Assembly: GCA_027604705.1 (NCBI GenBank)
Contig: JADHYV010000082.1
Coordinates: 1 to 64,000, forward strand
Reading direction: 5' to 3'
DNA length: 64,000 nucleotides
Source: Allomyces arbusculus
Taxonomy: Eukaryota > Blastocladiomycota > Blastocladiomycetes > Blastocladiales > Blastocladiaceae
The translations under genes were made by a program, and so were the position numbers. The notes under the pieces were generated by a model. That model worked only from the letters and a program-made list of their open reading frames with translations, did not search any database and had not been told where the DNA came from. How positions within the stretch are numbered: the first letter of the stretch is position 1; every line of letters begins with the position of its first letter. This document shows, piece after piece, positions 10,470-21,100 of this stretch.

Positions 10470-11949
10470 CGAAGAAGCCGGGTGACGGGTTGGGTTTGGT
10501 CAGGGGAACGTGCCGTCTCGCTTCTCGCTTGGGGCGGAGCGTTCGTGCCGGGCCCAACGGCAAAGCACGCGAAATATACATAGCTGATGCATTGATGACT
10601 TGCAGGCCATTGCGGATCACAGCGAGGTTGGATCAAATGATCACACATCGTGCCATGTTGTGGATATGGCCCAAACAATACCTTGGCAACCAGTTCATTG
10701 CCTGAGGATGTGTCGCGAATGTCGTCCATAAACGGCTTCAAGGACGCAAGAGCAACGACGAGGGCATTCTTGGGTGGAGACGAGGGAGAATCATGGTTTG
10801 TTGTCATGGTCTGTCCGTTTCCTCACATGCGCCGAATAGACAGTGAGAGCTGCCAGAATACCTGGTAGCAGTTGTTGCCAAGGTTTTTGAACCCAATCAA
10901 CTCCCTGGCGGGCACGCGAGTGACTGCACTTGTGTTGCTGGCATGACCGGAAGTTGCTGTGGCCTTGCCGTTTCACGTCGGAGAACCACAAGTGTTGGTG
11001 GCCTTGTTCTTGGATCCAGTAGCCTTGTTGGGTAACAGCCTTGGAGCGCTTGCTGGCATCCTTTTTGGCTGCCACGGCCTTGGCCTGCTTGTCCTGTGTT
11101 GTCGTCGCAATTTTTGCAGCACGGGTCAATTGTTTGCGAATTGCGGCTGCTGCAGCATTTGTGGCCTCTGTGCAGATTTCAGGGCCGGGTACAAGTTGAA
11201 TGTCTATCATCCATGGTGCAAGCAGAATCACATTGATGACATGACACAAGAAAAACATGTTGGACTTTGCCCAAGATGGTGTGGTGCTAAATACCATAGC
11301 CGAGCTTGAGCGCCTGGAAGAAATCGACGAGATCCTCAAAGTGGGCCTGGCACCCAAATTTGAAGGTGTATTGGCCTTTTCCTGGATCGCCGAATCAATG
11401 TCGACAATGATGCGTGGTGTGGCTGACTGGTCGGCCGGATTGTGCTGTCGTAATTCATGAATGCTTGTCCTTTTGAGCTATGTATTTGAATTGCGCTTGT
11501 CAGACTGTGGCATCCCACATGTCAACAGATCCGACGCGAAATTACCTCAACCAGGGCAGTAGTAACCGATCCGGGCCAGGATAGACGGGCGTGAAGCGAA
11601 AGATGGAACATGGGTGGCCATCTGCATAATATATCAAGTCACGTCGCGTTGCATTCTCAGTCATAATTTTCACGACAGCTCATCACTGCAGTTGAATGGG
11701 AATGATACAAACCCATTTGGTGACGACCAAAATTCCATGGTTGAACCGAGTCTCGCACTCCCCATCGCTACTCTTCCACTCGAGCATTTCGACCGGGAAT
11801 GTGTTGTGGCAATTGAGGACTTTGGATGTCATGGCGCGCATGCTGTCCCGTTGAGGGGCGGGCGCGCGGCATCATATATATGCATGCATCGGCATCAGAA
11901 TGGAGCGACAAGCGTGCGCAACCCATTGGCGATCCCAGCAGAGAGATGA
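10470..11949. other. Gene-poor region with no recognised gene
   Basis: Lower GC than the flanking genes and no convincing gene. On the minus strand (about 11357-10791) an open frame contains a Lys/Ala-rich stretch (around 11150-11000, 'DKQAKAVAAKKDASKRSK') reminiscent of basic tails, but no family is recognised. It may be a decayed element related to the dispersed repeat seen near 14.2 and 29.8 kb. Confidence 0.35.
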
Positions 11950-12009
11950 CCATCAACTAGAGCCACTCCCATTTTGCTCCTGAGCGTTTGGCACAGTCGT
12001 TCAGCTGTT

Positions 12010-12375
12010 GCGTCGCGCTGTCCCAGATTGGGGCGGATGCACGATGATTCCCTCTCTGCAAACGGCAGTTTGCTCTCAAACTATCAGCGCGCGCAGGATC
12101 GTTCCCTCTTTGAAGACCAGAGTCATTTTCAGATTGCTCCCGATTCATGGGGCGCTGTCTTCGCGTCGCTCTCAAATTGTTGGTGCACGCCATTGTTCCC
12201 CTTGGCAAACTCGAAGAGCCATATCCAGATTGCTCCCAAACCATCAGCGACAGAGGGTCGTTCCCACAAGACTCATGCTCCACTCGCTCTCAATCTGCGG
12301 GCGCTGTTCCAATTTCCTCCTAAAGTTTTTGGCGCGTACAATTGTCCTTTGTTGCAAACGTGAGAGCCATCTCTC
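12010..12375 (+). repeat. Degenerate tandem repeat, period about 50 bp
   Basis: Imperfect units share two blocks: 'CAGATTGCTCCCAAA' (near 12024, 12071, 12131, 12172, 12227, 12291, 12325) and 'TCGTTCCCTTTGCAAAC' (near 12049, 12102, 12196, 12254, 12310, 12345). Spacing is about 45-60 bp with one larger step. The units have diverged a lot, so this is an old minisatellite-like array. No open frame runs through it. Confidence 0.6.
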
Positions 12376-13051
12376 ATCGCTCCCTATCCTTTTCGCTTTG
12401 CTCCCAACACGGATTTGAAGCGAACAGCGTTGCAGCATCGCGCTCCTTGTTTATTGCATCGCACAACGCTGTGCCTGTGGTCATTCCCAAAAAAACTTGG
12501 TGAATCGTGCTGCCTGTGCCCATGAGACAAAAAGCAGCGCGCCCACGCCCAAATCAACCCACATCGCCAAGTCCTGGCGTCGGCAAGCGCACACAATTCG
12601 AATCAGCACTTCTTGCGAAACTATCTATACCCTCCACCCAGTGGTTTTCCGCGACAGTGCCAGCAAGCGCTCTTTGCGCGAGCACGCTTAATCATGGCCA
12701 GCATGTTCAAAGAGGACATGCCAGCTGGGGTCGTGTCGATGCGCCTGCGACAAGCAATCATCGAGCGACCCTGCACCCTGCTCTTGCTTCTAAGAATCAA
12801 TGATGCGGTGGTGGTGATGTCTTATGCGGTTGCACCTGCAGCGCCCTAGTTTCTGTATCACACGATCAAGGGCTATGAAGAGGTTATCCAGGGCCCAGGT
12901 GGGGACCAGTTGCCTGAGCGTGATCTCGTGCGCATGAAATCCAACTTTATCGCTCAGGGATGAAATAATTTACGCTTTCGTGGTTTCATCATGACATATC
13001 TTGGAAACTGACAACTCACTGTCACATTTTTTCGAGCTTACAACATAGCTC

Positions 13052-13357
13052 ATGAATGTCGCAACGTATTTGGGTGGTGACAAGGAGCTGCCGCTCGTGG
13101 GGCACGACGTTGGATACGTCGGTAATAGCAAGACTTTCCCGTGGTGGCGGTATCGGCCGTTTGTCGACAGTTTCGATCCAATCGAGCCACGGCCCAACCG
13201 CTCAGCACGCACGCAAATCCTCGAATTTGCCGGCCATGTCTTCTTCCGGGCCATCCACGAGCTGTATGAGCGAATCGGGCCCTTCCCAGAATTACCCGTC
13301 GACCCAGACAGTATCGGCGGCCAGGAAACGATCATGGAATCGGTCAGGGGGATATAG
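13052..13357 (+). CDS. Unrecognised open frame of 101 codons in a gene-poor region
   Basis: The frame begins MNVATYLGGDKELPLVGHD and continues with aromatic and charged residues ('FPWWRYRPFVDSFDPIEP', 'ILEFAGHVFFRAIHELYER'), a composition more like a real protein than a chance frame. No family is recognised. Upstream, 12850-12960 also reads like coding sequence ('TIKGYEEVIQGPGGDQLPE') in another frame, so this may be an exon of a spliced or decayed gene. The spacer 12376-13051 otherwise shows nothing I can name. Confidence 0.3.
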   Translation: MNVATYLGGDKELPLVGHDVGYVGNSKTFPWWRYRPFVDSFDPIEPRPNRSARTQILEFAGHVFFRAIHELYERIGPFPELPVDPDSIGGQETIMESVRGI

Positions 13358-13639
13358 CTAGCAACCCCAACGAGCAGCAGAAATTCTTGCTTGCATCGGC
13401 CACCAATTGTCAACTATCAGCACAAGATCGAGTGCTAGCGCTGGCAACAGAACCAACGGAGGCGCAAATGGCAGACAGCAGGTCGACCCGACAATGGCTC
13501 GTCATCGGGTTCAAGTCGTCCAAGAAGCAGCGTGTCGACTACCATCTCAGGCGGCAAGGCGTCCATCATCAACGTCGCGTGGGAGCCCATGGGCACAACC
13601 GCTGATACTGGAGAGCATCAACGGCAGCATTTGCAGGAC

Positions 13640-13945
13640 TCGCCAAGTCGGCCAAGCATCAGCGCATCATTTGGCACGGGTCAGCCAAGTATCAGCGCTT
13701 CAATTATGGGTAACTTGGCCACTGCCACGTCAGAAATTACAGTCGTGAAGAAACCAACTGGCACAAGTCGGGTCGCTGTTGTCATGGATCAGCAACCAAG
13801 TCGCCCAAGCAGCACATCATCCAGTTTGGGTCGATCGAGGAGTAGTGGGAGCGCATCGTCGACTTTGAGTCGGCCAAGCAGCAGCGAATCGCCTACTTCG
13901 AGTTGGCCGAGGAGCAGCGCATCATCTGTGAGCTCGAAAGGCGAT
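13640..13945 (+). repeat. Imperfect short repeats encoding SAKxQRI-like units
   Basis: The sequence 'AGTCGGCCAAGCAGCAGCG' and variants recur at about 13645, 13679, 13799 and 13868, and a further diverged unit follows at 13904. In one frame they read SAKHQRI, SAKYQRF, SAKQQRIAYFELAEEQRI, suggesting a repeated helical or coiled-coil segment. Frame is not maintained across the block, so it is probably a remnant. It leads into the dispersed repeat that follows. Confidence 0.45.
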
Positions 13946-14174
13946 GCATCATGCATCAGGGTCATGCGCATGCCTGGGGTCAGGGCATCACCAGCGGCAG
14001 GCAACTCGACAACAAGTACAAGGCCTGGCGCATTGGACAATTTTGGTCGTGGCGCTATAGTGGTGATAAACGATCCGGTGCGGGCAGCAACCGCGCCGTT
14101 GTGATTCCAAGGGTCGTCCCGGTTCCGGATCCGTGCCATCCAGTTATGAACGACCGGCAGCTCAAGGCGCGACG

Positions 14175-14495
14175 CGGGGAAAATCACATCAGGCCAAGGC
14201 TGCAGATCATGGTGCAGATAGTAGCAGCAGTTATGCTGGGAGCAGTGATGATGACGATTCAGAGTCTTCTGCATCATCCTGATTGCACTGGATTTGCCGT
14301 CTTGTGAACTGCCATCCTCCTCAACGTGTTCGACTATGCTTTGTCGTGTTTTTTGTTCGTTCGCCTTTTTTCTTTCTTTGGTCGAACCGTCTTGCTGTCT
14401 GTGCCCCCAAAAGGGACTCGCCGGACATCAAACTCTCTTCGCCGTGGCTCTCGGGTTAGCATGCGTGTGAACGAATATGAATGAAAAGTACAGTG
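14175..14495 (+). repeat. Dispersed repeat, copy A (CpG-containing)
   Basis: This block aligns end to end with 29755-30062 on the same strand. Shared stretches include 'GCAGTGATGATGACGATTCAGAGTCTTCTGCAT'-like sequence, 'GCACTGGATTTGCC', 'CTGTCTGTGCCCCCAA' and 'GGGACTCGCCGGACATCAA'-like sequence. It is probably the 3' end of an unclassified element. This copy keeps several CpG sites that are TpG or CpA in the other copy. No coding function is assigned. Confidence 0.7.
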
Positions 14496-14690
14496 ACGAG
14501 CGTCTCAGATCCCAACTTGATCCACGAGCGCAACAGCAGTTTCATCGAAAAAAAGACAAAGACTCCTCATGTTTAGACAAATGCAGGGGCAAAACCAGGC
14601 CAAACTTTTCTCGGCGGCAATGGGAACATGGACACAAAATCACGATCCGACAGCAACGTGGTTCGACGTTCCACACGCCCGTGTTTACTT

Positions 14691-15649
14691 CTACGATGAC
14701 GAGGGCGACGCCGACGCCGATCCGCTCCACCACTCGCGGAAGGCGGCACGCATGCGATCAAACGCTGCGGTCGGCGTGTCGACAGCTAGAAAAGAGGCAC
14801 CGCAATTTCGGTCAGTCGCAGGTCCTCGATGCGCGAGAAAAAATCATAGCGTACCGGGCCGCACGTCGAGGAAGAAGACGGGCGTGTCGCCCTCGTCCGG
14901 GCCCGAGTAGTAGTCGATCACGTAGCGCACTTGCTTGCCGCACCGGTCGACAAACCAGTCGTGCCGGTCAAACGGCCGCGGCGACCCGTGGTACCACCCG
15001 GCGAACCAGGCCTTTGGGCTCAGGTCGTTTGGCCGGCCGCGGAGGCGGAGCAGGCGTGCGTTCTTGCACTCGCTATTGACGACGGCGATTTGGTCAGCTG
15101 GAGAACAACGCTGCCGACGGTCGGCACGCATTCCACCACGTACTCCTTGTGCAACGCCTCCCACTTCAAAATCTCGCGCCAGGCCTCCTCGTTCAAATGG
15201 TTGTGGATGTCGACCATAACCTCAATCTCGCCCTCGGGCGTCTCCCACCCTTTCCGGCGCAACGCATTGTAGAACTGCTGCGGCGACGGATAGACCCACG
15301 CATCACCGTCGCCATTTGGAATACTCGACGAGACGCGCTCCGTCGGTAAATCGACCGTCTGGTCGGGCTGCCGCGTCTGCGCGAGGTCGGGCATGTTGTT
15401 GAGCGGGTTCAATTCGCCGTTGCCGCCGTGGTTGACGGGGCACTTGGCCGCGGACGGGGCGGCCGACGCGGCCATATTGGCGTGGTCGACGGGGCACTTC
15501 GCGGCGGGACTGGGAGAGGTAGCGGCAACGGATCCGTGGTCGACGGGGCACTTGCCTGCCCTTGGTGCGGAAACGGCCTTGGCGGCGGCGGCGCGGGCGT
15601 GCATCGGGCACTCGGCGGGCGGGACGCTGTGCGGGGCGTCGTTGGTCAT
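14691..15649 (-). CDS. HCCS: Cytochrome c haem lyase (holocytochrome c synthase)
   Basis: Attaches haem to apocytochrome c at the mitochondrial intermembrane face. Exons (minus) 15649-15144, 15072-14855, 14785-14691; 819 nt, 272 residues, introns 71 and 69 bp. The N-terminal region holds four Cys-Pro motifs (one CPMHA, then CPVDHG, CPVDHA, CPVNHG), the haem-binding CPV repeats of the family. The catalytic region has '[19 protein letters not shown]', '[13 protein letters not shown]', '[14 protein letters not shown]', 'LSPKAW', '[19 protein letters not shown]' and 'IDYYSGPDE'. The conserved His of PFDRHDW is present. The C-terminus '[12 protein letters not shown]' matches the yeast Cyc3 end. 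Splicing after GAG|GTACGT restores the KWEALH..C stretch. Confidence 0.96.
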
Positions 15650-16208
15650 GGTGTTAAAGCGGGTAGGCCGGTAATTGTTGTTCGAGCGATGGGTGGATAT
15701 GGCTTGCGACTTCGAGTCGGAGCGACAAATTAGTGTGGATGCAAAGAGAAGCGATCAACAGCAAATTCGCATCGGCAGCGGCCAAACGGGTGCGGTGGAT
15801 GCATCACGCGCGCACACGGGACCCGTCGAGGTGGGGGACACTGACGTGACTTTCACGTGCTCTGATCACTGCGTCTCCACCAACATGCCACTGCCTTTTC
15901 CTGCCTTTGCTCGTCCTTCAGCGTCACGACCACGACGCCTAAAATCTCGCGCGACAGCAATTCTACCACGACGACGACCTTGCATTTGCTCCAAGTACCC
16001 GCAATACCCGCGCAAGACTCCTTTCCAGCGTTACCGGCCTCCGGTCGCGCGTGTTCACGTTCCAACGACGATCCAGCCCGCGCGGTGTCGACACCTCGAC
16101 CCTGATTTTGCGCCTTCCCGTCCTGCCCGACAACTACCTGACCAGTTCAAGCCAATGGAACGACCGTCAGACTCCACGTCAACTTGCGGAGACGCCGGCC
16201 GTGCCGCG
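15650..16208. promoter_or_regulatory. Divergent spacer HCCS / cadherin-like gene
   Basis: About 560 bp between the HCCS start (minus) and the next start (plus), expected to carry both promoters. No element was recognised with certainty. Confidence 0.45.
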
Positions 16209-19200
16209 ATGGCGCCGTCACGACTCCTCTCGTCCGCTTTAGCCACGATCCTCGTTCTCGGTACAACCGCGCTGCTCAGATCCGCGCACGCCGCTCCCAT
16301 CTCGCGCCCGGCCGCGGGATCTTTCGCAAGAGCACCAGTGCACCCGATCGCGACGCAAAATGTGCCCGTTGCGTGGGCCGGCGCCAATTTCACGTTTGTC
16401 TTCGCCAGAGACACGTTTGCGCGCAATGAAAACGGCGCGACCAACTGCTTTCCCGTTGGGTTCCCATCGTGGCTCGCGCTCAACGATAAGACGCGCACGT
16501 TGACCGGATTGGTGCCGTCGAACATTGCGCAGAACCAGTCGTACGATCGGATCAACCGCGTTTGCGGCAGGGCGGGACACAGCTTTCGTTTCGACGACGA
16601 CTGACGACCACCTCGTCTCGCTTAGTCTCTCGCTCGGCATCGGGTGCATCGTGGGCCAGCCGATGCACGCCGTCGTCGACCAATTCACCCTCATCGTCGC
16701 TGTCCCGCCAACCGCCGCCACGCCAAACTCGCTTCCGTCGACGTCCATCGCCGACCCTGCGCTCACCGACGATCCGACCGCGACTGTCGCTGCGCCGTTG
16801 GCAACACTCACGACGCCGCCGATCGGTCCCGGCAACGACATGCCGCTCAAGTACAATGTCTCGTTCAACTACACGCTCCCCGCATACACGCTGCCGCTGA
16901 CTGTCATCAACTCGACCACCACCCCGTGGCTTACTATCGACGCGACCTCCGGCACCGCCGCCGGCACCGTACCTCCCATCGTCCCCTGGTCCCTCCGCAG
17001 AACCGGCGGCATCCGCATCACCTACCTCGACGCCGCCGCGAATCCCTCGACCGACGCGCCCACGACTGTGTGGCTCTCATTCCCTCCGAACCGCGCGCCC
17101 GCCGTCTCCGGACCACCGATTCCACCTATCCAAGCAATGCCCGGGCAGCTCGTCAATTGGACCCTGCCCAGTCCGCCGCCCATCACCGACCCGGATGGCG
17201 ACCCGCTCACCTGGGCCGTCTCGAGCTGGACGATTGACGAGGACTTGGCCCCGTGGCTCGCATGGAACAGCAGCCGGTTCACGCTCACGGGCCGCACGCC
17301 CATGTCGACTGCCGCATCCATGACATTGTGGGTCTCGGCCACGGACCCGGCGGGGGATACGGCGTATCTGGCCGTCGACTTGGTTGTTGGCGGGTGGTTC
17401 CCCCCAAGGCCGCTCGTTCCAGAACTGCAAGTCACGGCCGATATGACGGGCACAGAAATGGCGTTGACCGACGTGTTTGCACTGCCGAACACGACCGCCA
17501 CCGCGACTGCAGCGGCGGCAGCAGCGAGCGGTGGGCAGTACAACGTGACGTTCGTTCCGACCGACGACACCGCCGCACAGGCTGCCACCTGGTCATTTGA
17601 CGCGGACCACCGGCTCGTCCGCGTCGTTCCCGCAAGTCACGCATCCGACGTCTCCGGCCACCTGGTCGTGACCGATACCGCGTCTGGCGCGCGCGGCGCC
17701 GTCGCCGTCGCCGTGCACGTGAACGGCGGCAAATCCGTTGTCGATGAGGCTACTCCGGACCCCATCGATCCGGATCTGCCGCCCGCAGGCAATAAACTGC
17801 ACGTGGACACGTCGAGAATTGGCGCGTTTTTCAAGTCTTTGGTCGCGCAACCGGGTCTGTGTGCGGCGATTGCCGGGGGCGGCGCGTTTGTCGTGGCCGC
17901 GTCGGTGATGCTGTTGGTCGTGGTCGCGCGGCGACGGCGGCAGAGGACGCGCGCGCGGTGTCAGCGGGACGCGATGCTGGCCCGCGCGCCGGTCGCGATG
18001 GGAGGGAAGGGCGAGTATATGCCATCGGCGGCGAGCTTTGAGGCGAGTACGACGCTGCGGCCGGGGATGCATCATCGGTTTGATGTGACGTCGGCGGATG
18101 GTGGGGAGGAGGATGGGGACGATGCGGATCGAATGTCGGATCGGACGGTGGCGAGGGACGCGTCGAGGGCGCAGTTGAGCTGTACGCATTTCCTCTCTAG
18201 CGCGACTTGTTGTGAGTTGACGGATCCTCATCCATGATCTCCATCCCGCAGCTTTCTGCAATCAACCGCCGACCATGCTCACGACCAGCGCCTCCGGAAT
18301 GACCTTGACCCCACCCGACTCAGCCGACCAGCTCGTCGACATTGCACTGCAACCGACCGGCCGGCTCCTCGCACGCTTACACGAGCCCTTTTCGCACACT
18401 CCCGTCCCGCCTGAACTCTCACTCATTCGCGGGCACGACCATGCGATCCAGTACACGGCCATCACCAGCACTCCGACCTGCGCGTGGCCCGGCTGGCTTC
18501 AATTCGATCCGGCGACCGCACGCGTGTTCGGGATCCCGCGCAAATTTGATGCGCCCTGCGAACTGGTCATATTCCGCGACGAGTTTGACGGCGTCGTCTG
18601 GCGCCCGACGGGCGAAGTCGCACGGTTTGAGATCGTCGTCGACGTGGATGACGAGAACACGGTCCAGCCGCCGCCGCCGCCGCCACCGAGGCCGCCACGG
18701 ACGGCGTCGACGAGTTTCCGTGGACCGTCGTCGGCCGCACCGCCGCAGTCAGGCCCGTCACGGGATTCGGTCACAGCAACCCCGCCGCGCGCCACGTTCC
18801 GCGCTGGGACGGGGGCCTGTTCGTGGAATTCCGCGGCAACGCCGTCGATTCAACTTTCGGCTAGATCCTCAGGCGGGGCGTCGTCAACGTCCTCGTACGG
18901 GCCCGGACCGGCGTCGTCGACGTGTTCGTACGGTCCAGGGCCGGCGTCGGTGCACGAGGGCGCGGCGGCGCGGGAGTCGACGGCGAGTGACACGGCCGCG
19001 GCCGGGAGTTTGTTGCTCGCGCCCCGCGCATCGGCGAGTGAATCGGCCGAGCGGCTGTCGGTCCCGCGGTCGACATATGCGGCACATGGCCGGTCGACAA
19101 CGACGAGTTCTACGTACGGCCGGTCGCCGCTTGCACGGCTGTTAAGCGGGCTTGTTGGGGGTGGTGGGTCGCGCACTTCGTCGCCGCTCACGCGCGTCGT

Positions 19201-19294
19201 CGCATGGCCTACTGGACCGGGGCAGGAGGTGGAGGAGAATGGGGTGGTCATGGCGTTGGACTTGGATACGGGCCGGCGCGTGCCGTTGGTGTGA
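16209..19294 (+). CDS. Single-pass membrane protein with cadherin-like (CADG/Axl2-type) domains
   Basis: Exons 16209-16540, 16626-18181, 18252-19294; 2931 nt, 976 residues. The first about 28 residues (MAPSRLLSSALATILVLGTT..) form a signal peptide. The extracellular part has at least three CADG-type modules with the usual signature of 'WL.ld..tgt..G.P': 'PSWLALNDKTRTLTG', 'TPWLTIDATSGTAAGTVP', and 'DPDGDPLTWAVSSW' with 'APWLAWNSSRFTLTG'. A transmembrane helix ('IAGGGAFVVAASVMLLVVVA') near 523-547 is followed by 'RRRRQRTRARCQRD'. After the second intron the frame continues into another CADG-like module (about 645-760, 'WPGWLQFDPATARVFGIP') and a Ser/Gly/Ala-rich tail. If 18275 were instead a separate start, this last exon would be its own gene; the intact phase across 18182-18251 favours one gene. 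Yeast Axl2 marks bud sites, but a role here is inference. Confidence 0.8.
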
Positions 19295-21100
19295 TCGCAA
19301 GGACGGACGGGCTGGGTTGAGAAGAGAGACGACGGACTGGTAGCGCAGACTTGGGACATCGTTTCGTTCGGAATTCTTCACATCGCGTAGGATCGATCGC
19401 GTTTTCTCACCACATCGCCATCGACATCGTATCTTGGCACCCTGTAAATAAACCATTTCGTCCTGGCAATGATCGAGTCCGACGCCGCGCGAGGATTGGA
19501 AGATGGAGAAGCTGCTGGACGGTCGACATTCATGCTGCGAGACGTGCGATCAATGTTTACCATCACCATTCACGATCACGATTTCAAGCAGCCACCGCGC
19601 GCCAACTTGCTGCATCGACGCTGCCGGCTTTAAAAAATGCTAAACGCCGCTATAGACTCCTCTGCTTCGTCCGCGGCTGCCAACAACGAGGCTCGACTGG
19701 AAATGAAGCGCCGATGCTCTTTGAGACCGTTGATTATTCCCACGTCGTCTTTTCTCTTCGCATGACGGGCTGGTGGAACCACACGCCTGGTCTCCAACAC
19801 GGACAAAGCCGACGCTGCCGCGTTCTACTACATGACCAAGACCATGACCATTACGACCAGCCCGACGGTGCGGATCGTGCTGCAATCGATCAATGCCGCG
19901 CTACTTGCGGACATCAAGGAACGCATCCGGTTTTACTTTGATGGCCTGGCGGGTCATTGGCCGGTACTGCTTGAAACGGCCACAATTGTTCGCCAGCCCG
20001 CGTCGGCCGAAGAGCACACGTCTTTGCGGCTCACGATCTGCCAGTACAACGACTGGATGTGCCAATCGTGGCCAAACGAGCAGGAGGATGAGAATCACCT
20101 GTACCGGGTGAGGTGTGGTGGACGGGTCCAACGTTGTTGCATGTCGCGCTCATAATTCAAGCGCCGCTGACCGAGCTGGGTCCTACTGGCGGCCTCGCAA
20201 TTCATTACCAGGAGCATCTCTCGCGAATCTCTCCATCCTCTCCGACCGATTGGCGACGCCTGAGCAGTTTGGCGAGCTGTAGAGTACGCTGGAGCCGCGC
20301 GAGGCGCGGCATGATCGGTGGGTGGCGGTTCTTGTCCTCAAGTACGCACGGCGGAACTCTGTTGTGTGTGTGTGTTGGGGGGGGGGGGGGGGGGAGGCGC
20401 TGCTTGCTCGTTCAATCACGACGGTGCCTGTGATGCTTAGGGTGGTTTTCGTGCACAGATCGACTGCGCTCGCTTTGAACTGCTTCGAGTTTGTGCTTGG
20501 ATGCACCGACCTACTGTACCTCAATCGTTCATTCGCGTTGGATCAGTTTGCCAACATCCAAGCTGATTATTTGAAGCTCAAATCATGTCGTTTTCTCTGG
20601 GTGGCCCCTTTCTCGTCTGTTCCAATCATTTCGCACACTCAGCTGGGTCTGCAGCGTCTTTTCCGTCTTGTCCGAAATGATGCTGCAACGATCCACCAGA
20701 CTGTTCTTGTTGTTGGGCTGACCATCAATCGTCTTTGCCCTTTGCCCAGTGCCAACACCGTCTACCTGTCGGACCTCTACGACAATGACTAGGAGTGGGC
20801 AAAAGCCATGCATTCGGCCATAAACCAACAGCGCCGAGTGCTGCAGGGGTATGAAGCGACGGGGCCGACTTTTTCTGTCACTGTCATACCGTTGGTTGCA
20901 TTCTCACAACACAGTTTATGTGTGACATTCATGCATCAGCGGAAAAGACATACTGCAAGCAGAGACGCCATTTTTCCACCCAACGCCGTGATTACGGTTC
21001 GGTGTCAACAACTCTTCGGTTTTCGAAGTCGTTCCATCCCAGATGAGACGCGAGGCCAATCAGGCTGAGTGGGTTCAACAGTGCGCCATTTCTATTTTCT
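19295..21100. other. Gene-poor region with coding-like fragments
   Basis: No complete gene is recognised. Two plus-strand stretches read like protein: about 19830-20110 ('MTKTMTITTSPTVRIVLQ', 'ERIRFYFDGLAGHWPVLLE') and about 20430-20790 ('LNCFEFVLGCTDLLYLNRS', 'ANIQADYLKLKSCRFLWV', 'TVYLSDLYDND'). They are in different frames and I could not join them with confidence; together they may be a decayed or heavily spliced gene of unknown family. A run of 20 G follows a GT repeat at 20375-20394. Confidence 0.35.

Noticed and set aside
12010-12375. CRISPR-like array
   Set aside because: Units are diverged and contiguous with no constant repeat and unique spacer pattern, and the genome is eukaryotic.
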